A stretch of 64,000 nt of DNA. Source: MED-G105 sp965263305. GTDB taxonomy: Bacteria; Pseudomonadota; Alphaproteobacteria; Caulobacterales; Parvularculaceae. Of this stretch, positions 51,525 to 61,826 are shown piece by piece (position 1 is the stretch's first letter; each line of letters opens with the position of its first letter). Both the position numbers and the translations under genes were made by a program. The stretch spans positions 124,001-188,000 of the forward strand of contig OZ253666.1 of NCBI GenBank assembly GCA_965263305.1, in the 5' to 3' direction. The notes below the pieces were generated by a model. It searched no databases. It had not been told where the DNA came from and worked only from the letters and a program-made list of their open reading frames with translations.

Positions 51525-51859
51525 ACGGGTATCTCATCGCAACTTCGCCAGCACAGCCGGCAAAGACTGGAGATTCTCTAGTTAGGTACGATGGGCCAGG
51601 CCGCATTACAATGCGATTGTGCAGTGCATCGGGGCCCAACAGATATGTCAGAGCTGTTAGTGTTTCGAGCCCGTTTCGGGACATTTTTTGTTAAATTGAA
51701 CGATGACAAAATGGCGACGCTGCTATATGGCCGATTTAACAGGCGACGCGCGTGACCGTCCGGCTTTCCAACCTTTGCCCCAGCTAGTTTGGCGAACTCT
51801 GGCTAGCCCTCGATCACCGCCTTTCACCATTTGCAATACGTTTTTGTGACGAGGACCCC

Positions 51860-54800
51860 ATGGCGGAAGCACCAACACCGCTTCAACTAGCGCCTGATTT
51901 AAGACAAGCGATCCGCGAAGCCACGCTTCACAATGAGGCGAGCCTTGCCCAACAGCTTGTTTTGGAGGGCGACATTGGGTCGGAGGGGCGTCTTCGCGCC
52001 CAAAAAGACGCCGCCGCATTCGTCCATGAAGCGAGGGCGAACGCTGGTCGCTCCAGTCTTATCGATAAGTTTCTGCAAGAATATGGTTTGTCGACTGCCG
52101 AAGGCGTCACCCTGATGCGCCTGGCCGAAGCCCTTTTACGAACGCCTGACGCGGCGACGGCAGACGCCCTCATCCAGGATAAAGTCGATGCCGGCGATTG
52201 GTCGGCCCACAAGGGCAAAAGCCCCTTCCCGCTCGTCAATTTTTCGACGCGCGCCCTGATGATGACCGCCGCATGGCTCGATGACATCGAAGCGAAAGAC
52301 CCGACACGTCGGGTCGTGAAAGCGACAAAGGACCTTATGGATCGTGTCGGTGATCCGGTAATCCGCGCGGCCGTTGGTCAAGCCATGCGTATCATGGGCG
52401 AACATTTCGTCCTAGGGCAGACCATTGAAGAGGCGCTAAAGCGCGGGCGCGACTTCGCCGAGAAAGGCTATACATTTTCATTCGATATGTTGGGCGAAGC
52501 GGCGCTAACGGCGGCTGACGCTGATAAATTCTACGACGAATACGCCGAGGCGATCGCCAATATCGCCAAAACAGCAACCAGTGAGGCGGTCACCGATAAC
52601 CCTGGCATCTCCATCAAACTGTCCGCCTTGCATCCTCGCTACGAAATTCATCAAAAAGAACGCGTGATGACGGAGCTTGCGGCCCGGGTCAAAGATCTCG
52701 CGCTCAAGGCGAAAGCGGCGAACTTAGGGTTTAATATTGATGCGGAAGAAACAGACCGCCTCGACATTTCATTGGATTTGATTGACGCGCTGCTACAGGA
52801 TCCAGACCTCGCTGGCTGGGATGGGTTCGGCGTGGTGGTCCAAGCCTATCAACGCCGCGCCACCCATGTCCTGCGCTGGCTTATCGCCGCAACACGCGCC
52901 CAAAAACGGCGCATCATGGTACGGCTGGTAAAGGGCGCCTATTGGGACGGCGAGATCAAGCGCGCCCAAGTCATGGGGCTTGAGACATACCCCGTCTTTA
53001 CCCGGAAAGTACTGACCGATGTAAGCTTTGTCACTTGCGCGCGGATGCTTCTTGAGAACGCCGATGTTATCTACCCTCAATTTGCGACCCACAACGCGCT
53101 GACTGCGGCGTTGACACGCGAAATGGCAGGGCCCGACGCCGCTTACGAATTGCAACGCCTCCACGGCATGGGCGAGGCGCTCCATGATCGTCTATTGAAA
53201 AAGGGCGTCCGCTCACGGATTTACGCCCCCGTCGGCGGGCACAAAGAGCTGTTGCCCTATCTGGTGCGCCGCCTCTTGGAAAATGGCGCCAACTCGTCAT
53301 TCGTCAACCAATTGATTGATCCCGATCTGTCGGTCGATGAAATCGTCGCCGACCCCATCGACGAAATCCAAAATCTGAGCGAGATCGCCAACTCTGCTAT
53401 CCGCGCACCGCGTGATCTATTCGCGGGCGAGCGCCTCTCAGCACAAGGGTGGGACGACACCGACCGAGACACGATTGCGACCCTTGAAAAGGCCGTTGTT
53501 GGAGAAATTACAGAGGATGACGGCAATCCGTTCACTGCAATGCCGTTGGTAGAAAGATCATCTAATGATCAATTTTACCGTGACGCTACGCTCGATATCA
53601 AATCGCCCATCGACCCAACGCGGGTCGTCGGTCATGTAGTCCAAGGCGATGAGGAAATTGTCGCGGCAGCCTGCGAGAGCGCGAGGGAAGCGCAAAAAGG
53701 CTGGATGGCCCTTGGTGCCGAAAAGCGGGCGATCATCTTACGCCGGGCCGCCGACGCGCTGGAACGCGAGGCCCTTTCCTTCATGCGCTTCGCGAGCCAG
53801 GAGGCTGGTAAATCAATCCCTGACGCCATCGCCGAGGTCCGAGAGGCCGTCGATTTCCTGCGCTTCTATCCTGACGAAGCGGTGCGCTTAGAAACGGAGC
53901 AGACGCATCCTTTAGGGGTGGTCGCCTGCATTAGCCCGTGGAATTTCCCTCTGGCGATCTTCCTGGGGCAGATCACTGGCGCCCTAGCCGCCGGTAACGC
54001 TGTCATCGCAAAACCCGCAGAGCAAACCCCGCTCATCGCCTATAAGGCGGTAAAACTCATGCATGACGCCGGTGTGCCAAAGGGCGTCCTCCAGTACATT
54101 CCAGGGGACGGCCCCGCCGTTGGCGGCCCCCTGGTGAGCAATAGCGCCATCGACGCGGTGATGTTTACCGGATCAACACAAACAGCCCAAATTATCAACC
54201 GAAGCCTCGCCCAGCGATCGGACACGCCCACAACCGCCGCGCCGATATTGATCGCTGAAACGGGCGGGCTCAACGCGATGATCATCGATTCAACCGCGCT
54301 TCTTGAGCAAGCCGTCAAGGATGTCATTGAATCCGCTTTTCAAAGCGCCGGACAGCGTTGTTCTGCTTGTCGCATCGTCTGTGTGCAGCAAGATATCGCG
54401 CCGCGTTTTGAAGAAATGCTCGCCGGCGCCATGGCGGAGTTAACCGTTGGCGATCCAGCAAATATTCGCACCGATGTGGGCCCCATCATCGATGAAGAAG
54501 CACAAATTGGAATTCGTGACGCGGTTGACCGACTAAAATCCCATGGCCGGGTCATCGCGGAAATTACACAGCATCCGGAAAAAGGATGGTATATTCCCCC
54601 CATCGCCGTCGCCGTTGACGCTTTATCATCCGTGAAGGAGGAGATTTTCGGACCGGTGTTGCAAGTGGTCACGTTCAAGGCCGCCGGCCTGCCGGATCTC
54701 ATCAACGCCCTTAACGATTTGGGGTACGGGCTGACCCTCGGCATTCATACCCGCATCGATGAGACAATGCATGACATCGTTTCGCGGGCCCGGGTCGGTA

Positions 54801-55627
54801 ATATTTACGTCAACCGCAACCAAATCGGCGCTGTCGTTGGTGTACAACCCTTTGGCGGTGAAGGTCTGTCGGGGACCGGCCCGAAGGCGGGCGGCCCTTA
54901 TTATGTGGAGGCGCTGCGACGGCCTAAAGAAGAAGTGTCCGGTGATCAGCCTGAAGCGACAGGGTCGATACTGACAAACGATACCCCTTCCCTCCTCGAC
55001 CAATTGCTTAACCAGTCCCAAGGCGCTTTCGCTGACTGGCATCGCATCGCGGACAAACGCAGTGTTTTCGTCAAAGCGGCCAGCGAGGCGGCCCGCGACG
55101 GCGCGCCCATCATGGCCGATATCTTACGCCAGGCCGCGACCTACGCCGCCGTGCGTGAAGCGCCCGAGGAGTTGCCGGGTCCAACAGGTGAATCGAACAC
55201 CTTGCGCTCCCGTGGGCGCGGCGTTGCATTTGTCTTTGGGCCGGAAGCGTCACTGCCAGCGTTAATCGCCAAAACCCTCGGCGCCGGTAATGCCCTAATC
55301 GGCGTTGCACCCTATTTCGAAAAACTGAGCACCTATTTGGGCCGTGCTGGCGCGCCGGATGACCTCGCCGTACGGTTAGGATATGGCGACCAGATCCCGG
55401 CGGCGATTTTACAAGACAGGCGCTTGTCTCTCCTCGCGGTCGACTTGCAAAACTGCAATGGAGATGACTGTCGCGCAGTGCGGTTGGCGTTAAGCGAGCG
55501 GACGGCGGCGATCATTCCGGTTCTTGGGCCTGAGAGCGCCGTTTGGCGTTTCGGCGTGGAACGCACGTTAACCATCAATACAACCGCAGCTGGCGGCGAT
55601 GTACGGCTTTTGTCCTTGCCGGAATAA
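51860..55627 (+). CDS. putA: bifunctional proline dehydrogenase / glutamate-semialdehyde dehydrogenase
   Basis: This 1255-residue PutA oxidises proline to glutamate in two steps at the membrane face, passing electrons to quinone. The PRODH barrel has GNPGISIKLSALHPRYE-like sequence near residue 240 and RLVKGAYWDGEIK near 350. The ALDH domain has ACISPWNFPLAIFLGQITGA, ETGGLNAMIID and the catalytic Cys in FQSAGQRCSACRIV, about 560-1050. No ribbon-helix-helix DNA-binding domain is at the start, so it does not repress itself. The extra C-terminal 200 residues match long (type B) PutAs, where an ALDH-like flap sits. GAGG precedes ATG 51860. Confidence 0.96.
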   Translation: MAEAPTPLQLAPDLRQAIREATLHNEASLAQQLVLEGDIGSEGRLRAQKDAAAFVHEARANAGRSSLIDKFLQEYGLSTAEGVTLMRLAEALLRTPDAATADALIQDKVDAGDWSAHKGKSPFPLVNFSTRALMMTAAWLDDIEAKDPTRRVVKATKDLMDRVGDPVIRAAVGQAMRIMGEHFVLGQTIEEALKRGRDFAEKGYTFSFDMLGEAALTAADADKFYDEYAEAIANIAKTATSEAVTDNPGISIKLSALHPRYEIHQKERVMTELAARVKDLALKAKAANLGFNIDAEETDRLDISLDLIDALLQDPDLAGWDGFGVVVQAYQRRATHVLRWLIAATRAQKRRIMVRLVKGAYWDGEIKRAQVMGLETYPVFTRKVLTDVSFVTCARMLLENADVIYPQFATHNALTAALTREMAGPDAAYELQRLHGMGEALHDRLLKKGVRSRIYAPVGGHKELLPYLVRRLLENGANSSFVNQLIDPDLSVDEIVADPIDEIQNLSEIANSAIRAPRDLFAGERLSAQGWDDTDRDTIATLEKAVVGEITEDDGNPFTAMPLVERSSNDQFYRDATLDIKSPIDPTRVVGHVVQGDEEIVAAACESAREAQKGWMALGAEKRAIILRRAADALEREALSFMRFASQEAGKSIPDAIAEVREAVDFLRFYPDEAVRLETEQTHPLGVVACISPWNFPLAIFLGQITGALAAGNAVIAKPAEQTPLIAYKAVKLMHDAGVPKGVLQYIPGDGPAVGGPLVSNSAIDAVMFTGSTQTAQIINRSLAQRSDTPTTAAPILIAETGGLNAMIIDSTALLEQAVKDVIESAFQSAGQRCSACRIVCVQQDIAPRFEEMLAGAMAELTVGDPANIRTDVGPIIDEEAQIGIRDAVDRLKSHGRVIAEITQHPEKGWYIPPIAVAVDALSSVKEEIFGPVLQVVTFKAAGLPDLINALNDLGYGLTLGIHTRIDETMHDIVSRARVGNIYVNRNQIGAVVGVQPFGGEGLSGTGPKAGGPYYVEALRRPKEEVSGDQPEATGSILTNDTPSLLDQLLNQSQGAFADWHRIADKRSVFVKAASEAARDGAPIMADILRQAATYAAVREAPEELPGPTGESNTLRSRGRGVAFVFGPEASLPALIAKTLGAGNALIGVAPYFEKLSTYLGRAGAPDDLAVRLGYGDQIPAAILQDRRLSLLAVDLQNCNGDDCRAVRLALSERTAAIIPVLGPESAVWRFGVERTLTINTTAAGGDVRLLSLPE

Positions 55628-55744
55628 GCGTACGATTACCCTCCAATAACAAAACAATGGCCCACGCCACCGCATAAGGAGGGCCATTCGCCGCTTTGCG
55701 CTTGCGCGGCAGGGACACTCGATGATTGGAGTAAAGGGGCGACG

Positions 55745-57058
55745 ATGGACACAAGAATACCGGCGGCGGAACGGGCGAACCAACCCGGCGATGTGACAGG
55801 CGCCGGCGCTAACCCCGACCAGACCAAAGGCCAAGCCGACAGCCAAACCGCAAGAAAGAAAACCAGAACCGACCAGATGGCCGCTATCGATCCCACACAG
55901 TTCAATTCAGGACCGTTCCTGACCGCCGGCGGCAAAACTGGCTGGCTAATGAACTGGCTGTTCTCGTCAAAAGAGCGCATGTTTTGGACGCTTCAAACCA
56001 CCGGGTGGGTTGGGTTTTTCGTTTTCCACGTCCTGTCCGTTTCGTCCCTCGTCGCTGGATGGTCCGCGGACGCCATCGCATTTTCGATTTCGTCGTCTAC
56101 GATTGGATTTATCAGTACAAGCATTGTTTTGCGGCCGATTTATCGCCTCGCCCGCCGACGACCGCCAATTTCCCTTTTAACGATCGCCCTCGGCGGCACG
56201 GCCGCCATGACCATCGCCATGTCGGCGATGAAGGCGATCATGTTTGAACTGATCTTCGGGCGCGCCTGGATGGAAACGCGCGTTGTGCAGCTTGGCACTG
56301 AAAATTTTCTGATGTTGCTGCGCCCCGATTTACCACCCAACCTGTTTCTTCTGTTTTCTTGGGCCGGCTTCTATTTTGGCATCAACTATTACCTAACCTT
56401 GCGAGACGAGAGCGAGCGCACATTGCGCGCCGCCCGGCTCGCCGATCAAGCGCAACTAAAAATGCTGCGCTATCAGCTTAACCCTCATTTTCTGTTTAAC
56501 ACGCTGAACGCGGTCTCCACCCTTGTGCTCGTGAAGGATGGTCAACAAGCCAATGATATGCTGACAAAACTCTCAGCATTTTTACGCTATTCCCTTGATA
56601 GCGACCCCCTACAGAAAACTACACTATCGGAGGAGCTGCGCGCCCTTCAACTCTACCTCGATATTGAGACAACGCGGTTTGGCGAGCGGTTGAAAATCGT
56701 CAAGGACGTCGATGAGGAAACGATGGATGCGCAAGTCCCCTCGCTCATCCTGCAACCCGCCATCGAGAACGCCATTAAATACGCGATCGCCAAAATGGAG
56801 AGCGGCGGCGAAATTCGTATTTGCGCCCGCCGCGAAGATGACATGTTGCATTTGCAAGTCTGCGACAATGGCCCAGAGGCGCCGGAAAACCCGTCGGGCA
56901 TGCTCGCTAAAAACGCCATTGGCGGCGGGGTCGGCCTTGTGAACATGCGCGAACGCCTTGTCCATCTTTATGGTCCCTCACAATCCTTCCATGTCACCAA
57001 GCTGGAGCCAGCGGGTTTGTGTGTCACGTTGAAACTGCCTTTTGAGAAAAAGAACTAG
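55745..57058 (+). CDS. LytS/YehU-type membrane sensor histidine kinase
   Basis: This 437-residue kinase has a long hydrophilic N-terminus, about four membrane helices from residue 80 to 220 and a HisKA_7TM-like coil. The phospho-acceptor domain (PF06580) is at LRYQLNPHFLFNTLNAVSTL, with His near 247. LQPAIENAIKYAI is the N-box, and a GVGLVNMRERL ATP lid follows. It overlaps and is followed by a LytTR regulator gene, so they form a two-component system. The signal is unknown. The putA gene upstream ends 118 bases away. Confidence 0.9.
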   Translation: MDTRIPAAERANQPGDVTGAGANPDQTKGQADSQTARKKTRTDQMAAIDPTQFNSGPFLTAGGKTGWLMNWLFSSKERMFWTLQTTGWVGFFVFHVLSVSSLVAGWSADAIAFSISSSTIGFISTSIVLRPIYRLARRRPPISLLTIALGGTAAMTIAMSAMKAIMFELIFGRAWMETRVVQLGTENFLMLLRPDLPPNLFLLFSWAGFYFGINYYLTLRDESERTLRAARLADQAQLKMLRYQLNPHFLFNTLNAVSTLVLVKDGQQANDMLTKLSAFLRYSLDSDPLQKTTLSEELRALQLYLDIETTRFGERLKIVKDVDEETMDAQVPSLILQPAIENAIKYAIAKMESGGEIRICARREDDMLHLQVCDNGPEAPENPSGMLAKNAIGGGVGLVNMRERLVHLYGPSQSFHVTKLEPAGLCVTLKLPFEKKN

Positions 57059-57068
57059 GTCTGCCGAT

Positions 57069-57896
57069 ATGTCCAACGACGCTTCCGATGAGAAAATCCG
57101 CGTTATTCTGGTTGATGACGAACCCCTTGCCAATCAAGGCATGCGGGCGCGCCTCGCTGAGTATCCAGAAATTGAGATACTATGCGAATGCAGCAACGGT
57201 CGCGAAGCGGTTAAGGAAATCAAAGCGCGTACCCCGGATCTGGTTTTTTTGGACATTCAAATGCCGGGTCTAGACGGGTTCGGTGTTGTTCGCGCGCTTC
57301 TCGGGTTTCCAGCCCCGCTGGTGGTCTTTGTCACCGCCTATGACAAATTCGCCATCGAAGCATTTGAAGCCAACGCCCTTGATTACCTCGTCAAACCTGT
57401 CGAGGGAGAACGCCTCGCCGGTGCCATCCACCGGGCACGCGAAGCTATTCGTTCACGCACGGCCGCAAATCGCGAAACAAAACTGGTGGAGCTTCTAGCG
57501 TCCTTCAATGAAGAAGACCGTGACCGCATCAAAGAGTTGATCGACGACCCCGAATGGACAGCAAAAGAACGGTATACTGAACGGTTAAGCTTCAAAGACG
57601 GCTCCAAAGTCGTCATCCTTAACGCCGATGATATCGAATGGATTGACGCTGCGGGCGATTACATGTGCATACATGCTGGCGGTAAAACCCATATTATCCG
57701 AGAAACGATGAAGACGTTAGAGCAACGCCTAGACCCCAGCAGGTTCCAGCGCATCCACCGCTCGGCCATTGTCAACGTGCAGAAAGTAAAAGAACTTCAC
57801 CCTCACTCGAATGGCGAATACTTCCTCACCCTTGAGAATGGCAACGAGTTAAAACTGTCGCGTTCTTACAAAGATGTGGTCGCCCGTTTTTTGTAA
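57069..57896 (+). CDS. LytTR-family response regulator
   Basis: From ATG 57069 this is a 275-residue regulator. The N-terminal receiver has VILVDDEPLANQGMRARL, phospho-site Asp in DLVFLDIQMPGLDGF, and FVTAYDKFAIEAFEANALDYLVKPV. The C-terminal LytTR domain has IEWIDAAGDYMCIHAGGKTH and FQRIHRSAIVNVQKVKEL, which bind DNA. It is the partner of the LytS-type kinase just upstream. A longer frame from 57042 overlaps the kinase end. A convergent terminator follows. Confidence 0.92.
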   Translation: MSNDASDEKIRVILVDDEPLANQGMRARLAEYPEIEILCECSNGREAVKEIKARTPDLVFLDIQMPGLDGFGVVRALLGFPAPLVVFVTAYDKFAIEAFEANALDYLVKPVEGERLAGAIHRAREAIRSRTAANRETKLVELLASFNEEDRDRIKELIDDPEWTAKERYTERLSFKDGSKVVILNADDIEWIDAAGDYMCIHAGGKTHIIRETMKTLEQRLDPSRFQRIHRSAIVNVQKVKELHPHSNGEYFLTLENGNELKLSRSYKDVVARFL

Positions 57897-57912
57897 GGAA
57901 CGCGACTATAAA

Positions 57913-57949
57913 AAAATGCCGAAGAGCGTCTGCAGCCCTTCAGCATTTT
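57913..57949. terminator. bidirectional rho-independent terminator
   Basis: AAAATGC-GAAG (57913-57924) pairs with CTTC-GCATTTT (57938-57949), one C-A mismatch. It separates the convergent LytTR and peroxiredoxin genes. Confidence 0.8.
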
Positions 57950-57977
57950 ATCAGTGTAAATAGGTTTATAAACGCGT

Positions 57978-58460
57978 TTAGAGTTGGCCTAGCATATGTT
58001 CAGCGCTTGAAACTTCAAACGCGCCTGGCTCTTCGATATTCAACTCACTCACCACGCCATTGTCGATGATGGCGGAAAAGCGCTGAGACCGCTCGCCAAG
58101 ACCAAACCCGGACCCATCCATCGTTAATCCTAAAGCACGGGCAAATTCGCCATTACCATCGGCCAGCATTTCTACGGTGTCTCCCGCATTGGCGCTTGCG
58201 CCCCACGCCTGCATCACGAAGGCGTCATTGACGGACATGCAGACAATCTTGTCGACGCCTTTCGCCTTCAGGGCGTCAGCATGTTCAACAAACCCAGGTA
58301 AGTGTTTCGCAGAGCAGGTTGGGGTGAATGCGCCCGGCACTGAGAAAAGCGCCACTTTGCCTGCGCCTAAGACCTCAGCCGCGTCGGCCTTATCCGGGCC
58401 GGCGCTGGTCGCCATCATCACTGTTGCGCTTGGAATTTTGTCGCCTTTTGAAATCGCCAT
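57978..58460 (-). CDS. type II (Prx5-like) peroxiredoxin
   Basis: This 160-residue thiol peroxidase has the peroxidatic Cys49 in VPGAFTPTCSAKHLPGF, the PRXII/Prx5 signature, with conserved Pro and Thr around it and the active-site Arg in GERSQRFSAIIDNG. It reduces hydrogen and organic peroxides with glutaredoxin or thioredoxin. A second Cys at about 74 (KIVCMSVND) is common in this family. AAGGAG precedes ATG 58460. It is divergent from yqgE with a 188-base shared region. Confidence 0.92.
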   Translation of the reverse strand: MAISKGDKIPSATVMMATSAGPDKADAAEVLGAGKVALFSVPGAFTPTCSAKHLPGFVEHADALKAKGVDKIVCMSVNDAFVMQAWGASANAGDTVEMLADGNGEFARALGLTMDGSGFGLGERSQRFSAIIDNGVVSELNIEEPGAFEVSSAEHMLGQL

Positions 58461-58648
58461 CGAGGGGCTCCTTTGATCAATTCAGGGTCAGCGGGCATTC
58501 ATCGAGATCGGTGCTCGCCCGCTTTCATGCAACGCCACATAACCATCTACAGCCCTAATCTCAAGCTTTACAATGTCGCCCGCGGAAAGCTCAGCTTTGC
58601 GCCCGGTCTGGTGTTGTCGTTATCGATTGTACACAGTACTTTTGCACG

Positions 58649-59266
58649 ATGAGCACGCAAGACTACCTCTCGGGCAAACTGTTGATAGCCATGCCCAATA
58701 TGACCGATCCTCGGTTCGAAGGGGCCGTGATTTTTCTCCTCAACCATGATGCCTCCCATGCATTTGGTCTTGTGGTGAACAAACCGCGCAAAAGCGTGAT
58801 GGTCGGCGATGTGCTGCAGGCGTTAGATATAACGCCCGCCCCAGAAGCGACCTCAGATATCGCTGAGCCATCCCTCACCCGCACTGCCGTCTTCGACGGT
58901 GGTCCCGTGGACCCATCGCGCGGCCTTGTCCTGCACAGCCTTGACTATGTCACTGAAGGAACATTCACGCCCGTTTGCGGCGTATTAGGCGCAACTGGCG
59001 ACGAACAAGTGTTGCGGGAGATCGCCGGAGAAACACCGCCAGCCAAATGGTTGTTCGCGACAGGATCCGCAGGCTGGAGCGCTGGTCAGCTCGAAACGGA
59101 GATCGCCGCCAACGTTTGGCTTCATCTAGACGCCGACGAAGATCTTATCTTTTCAGCGACACCGGAAAAGACATGGCGACGCGCCCTTCAAACTCTAAAC
59201 GTCACGGAAGCCATGTTTTCGGACGCTTGGTCGGATGTCCGGGATGGCAATGCGCTCTTGAATTAG
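58649..59266 (+). CDS. YqgE/AlgH-family protein (UPF0301)
   Basis: This is a 205-residue soluble protein. LSGKLLIAMPNMTDPRFEGAVIFLLNHD followed by FGLVVNKP is the family signature, and VFDGGPVDPSRGLVLHS lies further on. The family is widespread and of uncertain function, earlier linked to alginate regulation in Pseudomonas. It stands alone; the EAL gene that follows converges on it 37 bases away. The ribosome site is weak. Confidence 0.9.
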   Translation: MSTQDYLSGKLLIAMPNMTDPRFEGAVIFLLNHDASHAFGLVVNKPRKSVMVGDVLQALDITPAPEATSDIAEPSLTRTAVFDGGPVDPSRGLVLHSLDYVTEGTFTPVCGVLGATGDEQVLREIAGETPPAKWLFATGSAGWSAGQLETEIAANVWLHLDADEDLIFSATPEKTWRRALQTLNVTEAMFSDAWSDVRDGNALLN

Positions 59267-59303
59267 AGGGGGCAATGAAACGGGGCTGACTTAAAAGGGC
59301 GCT

Positions 59304-61826
59304 CTAGCGACCGCGCCGCGCTCCGAAAAGGCCACGCTTTGGTTCGCGACCAATCATTCCTTCGCCATCAGTTCGCTTTGGGGCGTTTTCCATATCGCTG
59401 TCCGCGATGTCGAGGTCGCCTTTCAGGTCGTTTTTTTCGTTGCTTTTCTCATTTTCCCCGACCACCGCCGCACGATCGTTCTCAAGATCGGAGCCTTTAT
59501 TTTCGATGCTCGCAGGCGTTTGCTCCCCATCAGTCGCCGAATGAGCGGACCCCTCAACCGAATTATCGTCACTATCTTGAGCGCCCGAGCTCGCATCCAC
59601 CGACGCCGAGCCACCGGTATCTGACGGCGATGCATGCTCTTCAGTCGATTGCTCAACGTCCGCCTCAGTCGCGCGGGCCACGTCGTCAGCGCCAGACGTT
59701 TCATTCACAAGGGCTGCGCCGATCACGGCTTCACCGTAGAGATATCCTTGTCCCAACTGACAGCCGGCCACACGGGCGATGTCAGCGGTCTTTTTTGCTT
59801 CGACGCCCTCCGCAATGACGGTCATGCCAAATTCGCGACCCAATCGGGCGAGCGCCGCTACGGTTTTATCCGCGCCGCTTTCATCGCGAAGACGATCAAT
59901 AAACGACCGATCGATTTTCAGGTAGTCGAAATCATATTTATGCAAAGTCGATAAACTTGATAAGCCAGCGCCAAAATCATCGAACGCGAGCGCGGCGCCT
60001 GCCTCTTTCAACGCGGCGAACGTCGCGGCAACGGCCGCGGTGTCCTCAATTTTCTCAACTTCCGTCAGTTCAAGAACTAATGACTTAGCGGGTAATTTTT
60101 TGCTTTCGATCGCATTGCGTACAGCCTCAACAAATCCGAGAGCGGAGGATTGGCCAACCGAGACATTGACGGAAGCAAAGGGTTTTGCTTTTGCAAACTC
60201 TTTTTTCTCGCGCTCATCGGCGATTTTTTGGACCGCCGCGGACACCATTAAGCGTGCGATTGCGTCACCCTCGCCCGCTAATTCCGCTGCCCGGATGATA
60301 TCATCGGCTGGCGGCGGCGTTCTGCCATCGTGTTCACGGGACGGCCAACGCACCAAGGCCTCAAAACCGACCGTCGATCCATCGCGCAGTGATACAATCG
60401 GTTGGAAACCCGCTGATAGCTCACCGCTGTTGAGCGCCGCCGCGACTTCGCTCGGTGAGACACTAAGGGGCGCGCTACGCCCCGCGCCCATTGCAGCCGT
60501 ACCGGCCAGGGACGCCGCAGCGTTTTGCAATAGATGAGCATTTCGGTCGCCATCGGCCGAAGCCAATGTCGAGCCAAGCGCTTCATTGGTGTCTTCGACA
60601 AAAACGATAACACGTTCAAGATCGCCATTTGCATCGACCGCACGGGCGCCCCGCATCCGCACTGTTTTGCCGGTGACAAGACCCACAAGCAGATTGAAGC
60701 TGCCGTCTTCCCCATTGGCGCCCAATACATCCGTTTTAAAACCTGGCTGATGCTCAGACTTTATAAACTCTAACATCGCCTCAGGCGTGAAATCGCCCTC
60801 GCAGCCCGCTCCCATAATCTGGCAGAAACTCTCGGTCTGACGGGCGCCGCGCGTGCTCCAGTCCCATACCCCAACACCGGTGTAGTCCAGCACCTGGGCC
60901 AATTGGTTTTCCGAAAGCGAGCGATCCTGGCGATGGGTCGCCCTCGCGGGGGCGGGGCCGGGGAAATGACCATGGTTAGAGGCCAGCGCCGCGCCGTTTT
61001 GGACGCCGCTCCGGGACGTGTCACCAGACTTGCGCGGCAAGCGCATGTTCACCGCCCCTAAATTGGCGACAACCGCATTCAATCCACCCAATAATGCGGC
61101 GCTTAGAACCCCGGCTGCAAACACGACTTCCGTCGCCACGCCTCCTAAAACAGGCCCCACTGCCGGGCCGATAAAAGGTGCGGCAATCGCCAGAAGCGCG
61201 CCCGGCAAAATTAGGCGCGCGCCGGTTTCGCCTTTCACGGCGCCGTAAAAGGCGATCATAATCGCCGCTGCGCCACCGGCGAATGAACTCGTTTGCAGAA
61301 GCCCCGCCGCTTGGCCCTCGCGCACGATATTGATTACGGCGATGCCCACGATGGACAGGGCCCCGGCGAACATCAAACTGCCCAGTAAGGCGTTATCCTT
61401 TACCGATGAAACAGCGGACGATACGAAAATCAACGCTGAAGCGGCGAACAACGCTTGAAAAATGCCATAAATAACGGGGCTAGGCTGGGGCGCGAGACCG
61501 AGACCGATAAAAAGCAATGCTGCGCCCGCGCTCGCCATGAAAAGCGCGCAAACGGCGGTGGACGTACGGCCGATAATCGACAAGCCGGATAAAAAAGCGA
61601 TCGATAGGACCAGAGCGCCGGCGACAGCGCCACGCGCCAACTCAATGCCTCCAGATGTCACCGATCCAACGGAGGCGGCCGTCCCAATCACTGGGGAGAT
61701 TGTGCCGTCTCCCAACCCGTTTTGAACCACTGCGCTTGAAAACACATCGAAAAAGACGCCCGTATCGACCATACCGCCCCAGATCCCCTTTATTGCTTCC
61801 TGCGCGAAGCGTTTACTGTGTTTCAC
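59304..61826 (-). CDS. membrane PAS-EAL cyclic-di-GMP phosphodiesterase with acidic tail
   Basis: This 840-residue protein starts with about eight membrane helices (to about residue 275). A PAS-like region (VLDYTGVGVWDWSTRGARQT) lies near 320-430, and the EAL domain at about 480-720. The EAL keeps its catalytic set: FEALVRW, VLELTEVE, AFDDFGAGLSSL, YLKIDRSFI and VIAEGVEAK, so it should hydrolyse c-di-GMP. No GGDEF domain is present. The last 135 residues are Asp/Glu/Ser-rich, disordered, and end in a basic KRGLFGARRGR. The start is a GTG at 61826 with a weak ribosome site. Confidence 0.88.
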   Translation of the reverse strand: MKHSKRFAQEAIKGIWGGMVDTGVFFDVFSSAVVQNGLGDGTISPVIGTAASVGSVTSGGIELARGAVAGALVLSIAFLSGLSIIGRTSTAVCALFMASAGAALLFIGLGLAPQPSPVIYGIFQALFAASALIFVSSAVSSVKDNALLGSLMFAGALSIVGIAVINIVREGQAAGLLQTSSFAGGAAAIMIAFYGAVKGETGARLILPGALLAIAAPFIGPAVGPVLGGVATEVVFAAGVLSAALLGGLNAVVANLGAVNMRLPRKSGDTSRSGVQNGAALASNHGHFPGPAPARATHRQDRSLSENQLAQVLDYTGVGVWDWSTRGARQTESFCQIMGAGCEGDFTPEAMLEFIKSEHQPGFKTDVLGANGEDGSFNLLVGLVTGKTVRMRGARAVDANGDLERVIVFVEDTNEALGSTLASADGDRNAHLLQNAAASLAGTAAMGAGRSAPLSVSPSEVAAALNSGELSAGFQPIVSLRDGSTVGFEALVRWPSREHDGRTPPPADDIIRAAELAGEGDAIARLMVSAAVQKIADEREKKEFAKAKPFASVNVSVGQSSALGFVEAVRNAIESKKLPAKSLVLELTEVEKIEDTAAVAATFAALKEAGAALAFDDFGAGLSSLSTLHKYDFDYLKIDRSFIDRLRDESGADKTVAALARLGREFGMTVIAEGVEAKKTADIARVAGCQLGQGYLYGEAVIGAALVNETSGADDVARATEADVEQSTEEHASPSDTGGSASVDASSGAQDSDDNSVEGSAHSATDGEQTPASIENKGSDLENDRAAVVGENEKSNEKNDLKGDLDIADSDMENAPKRTDGEGMIGREPKRGLFGARRGR

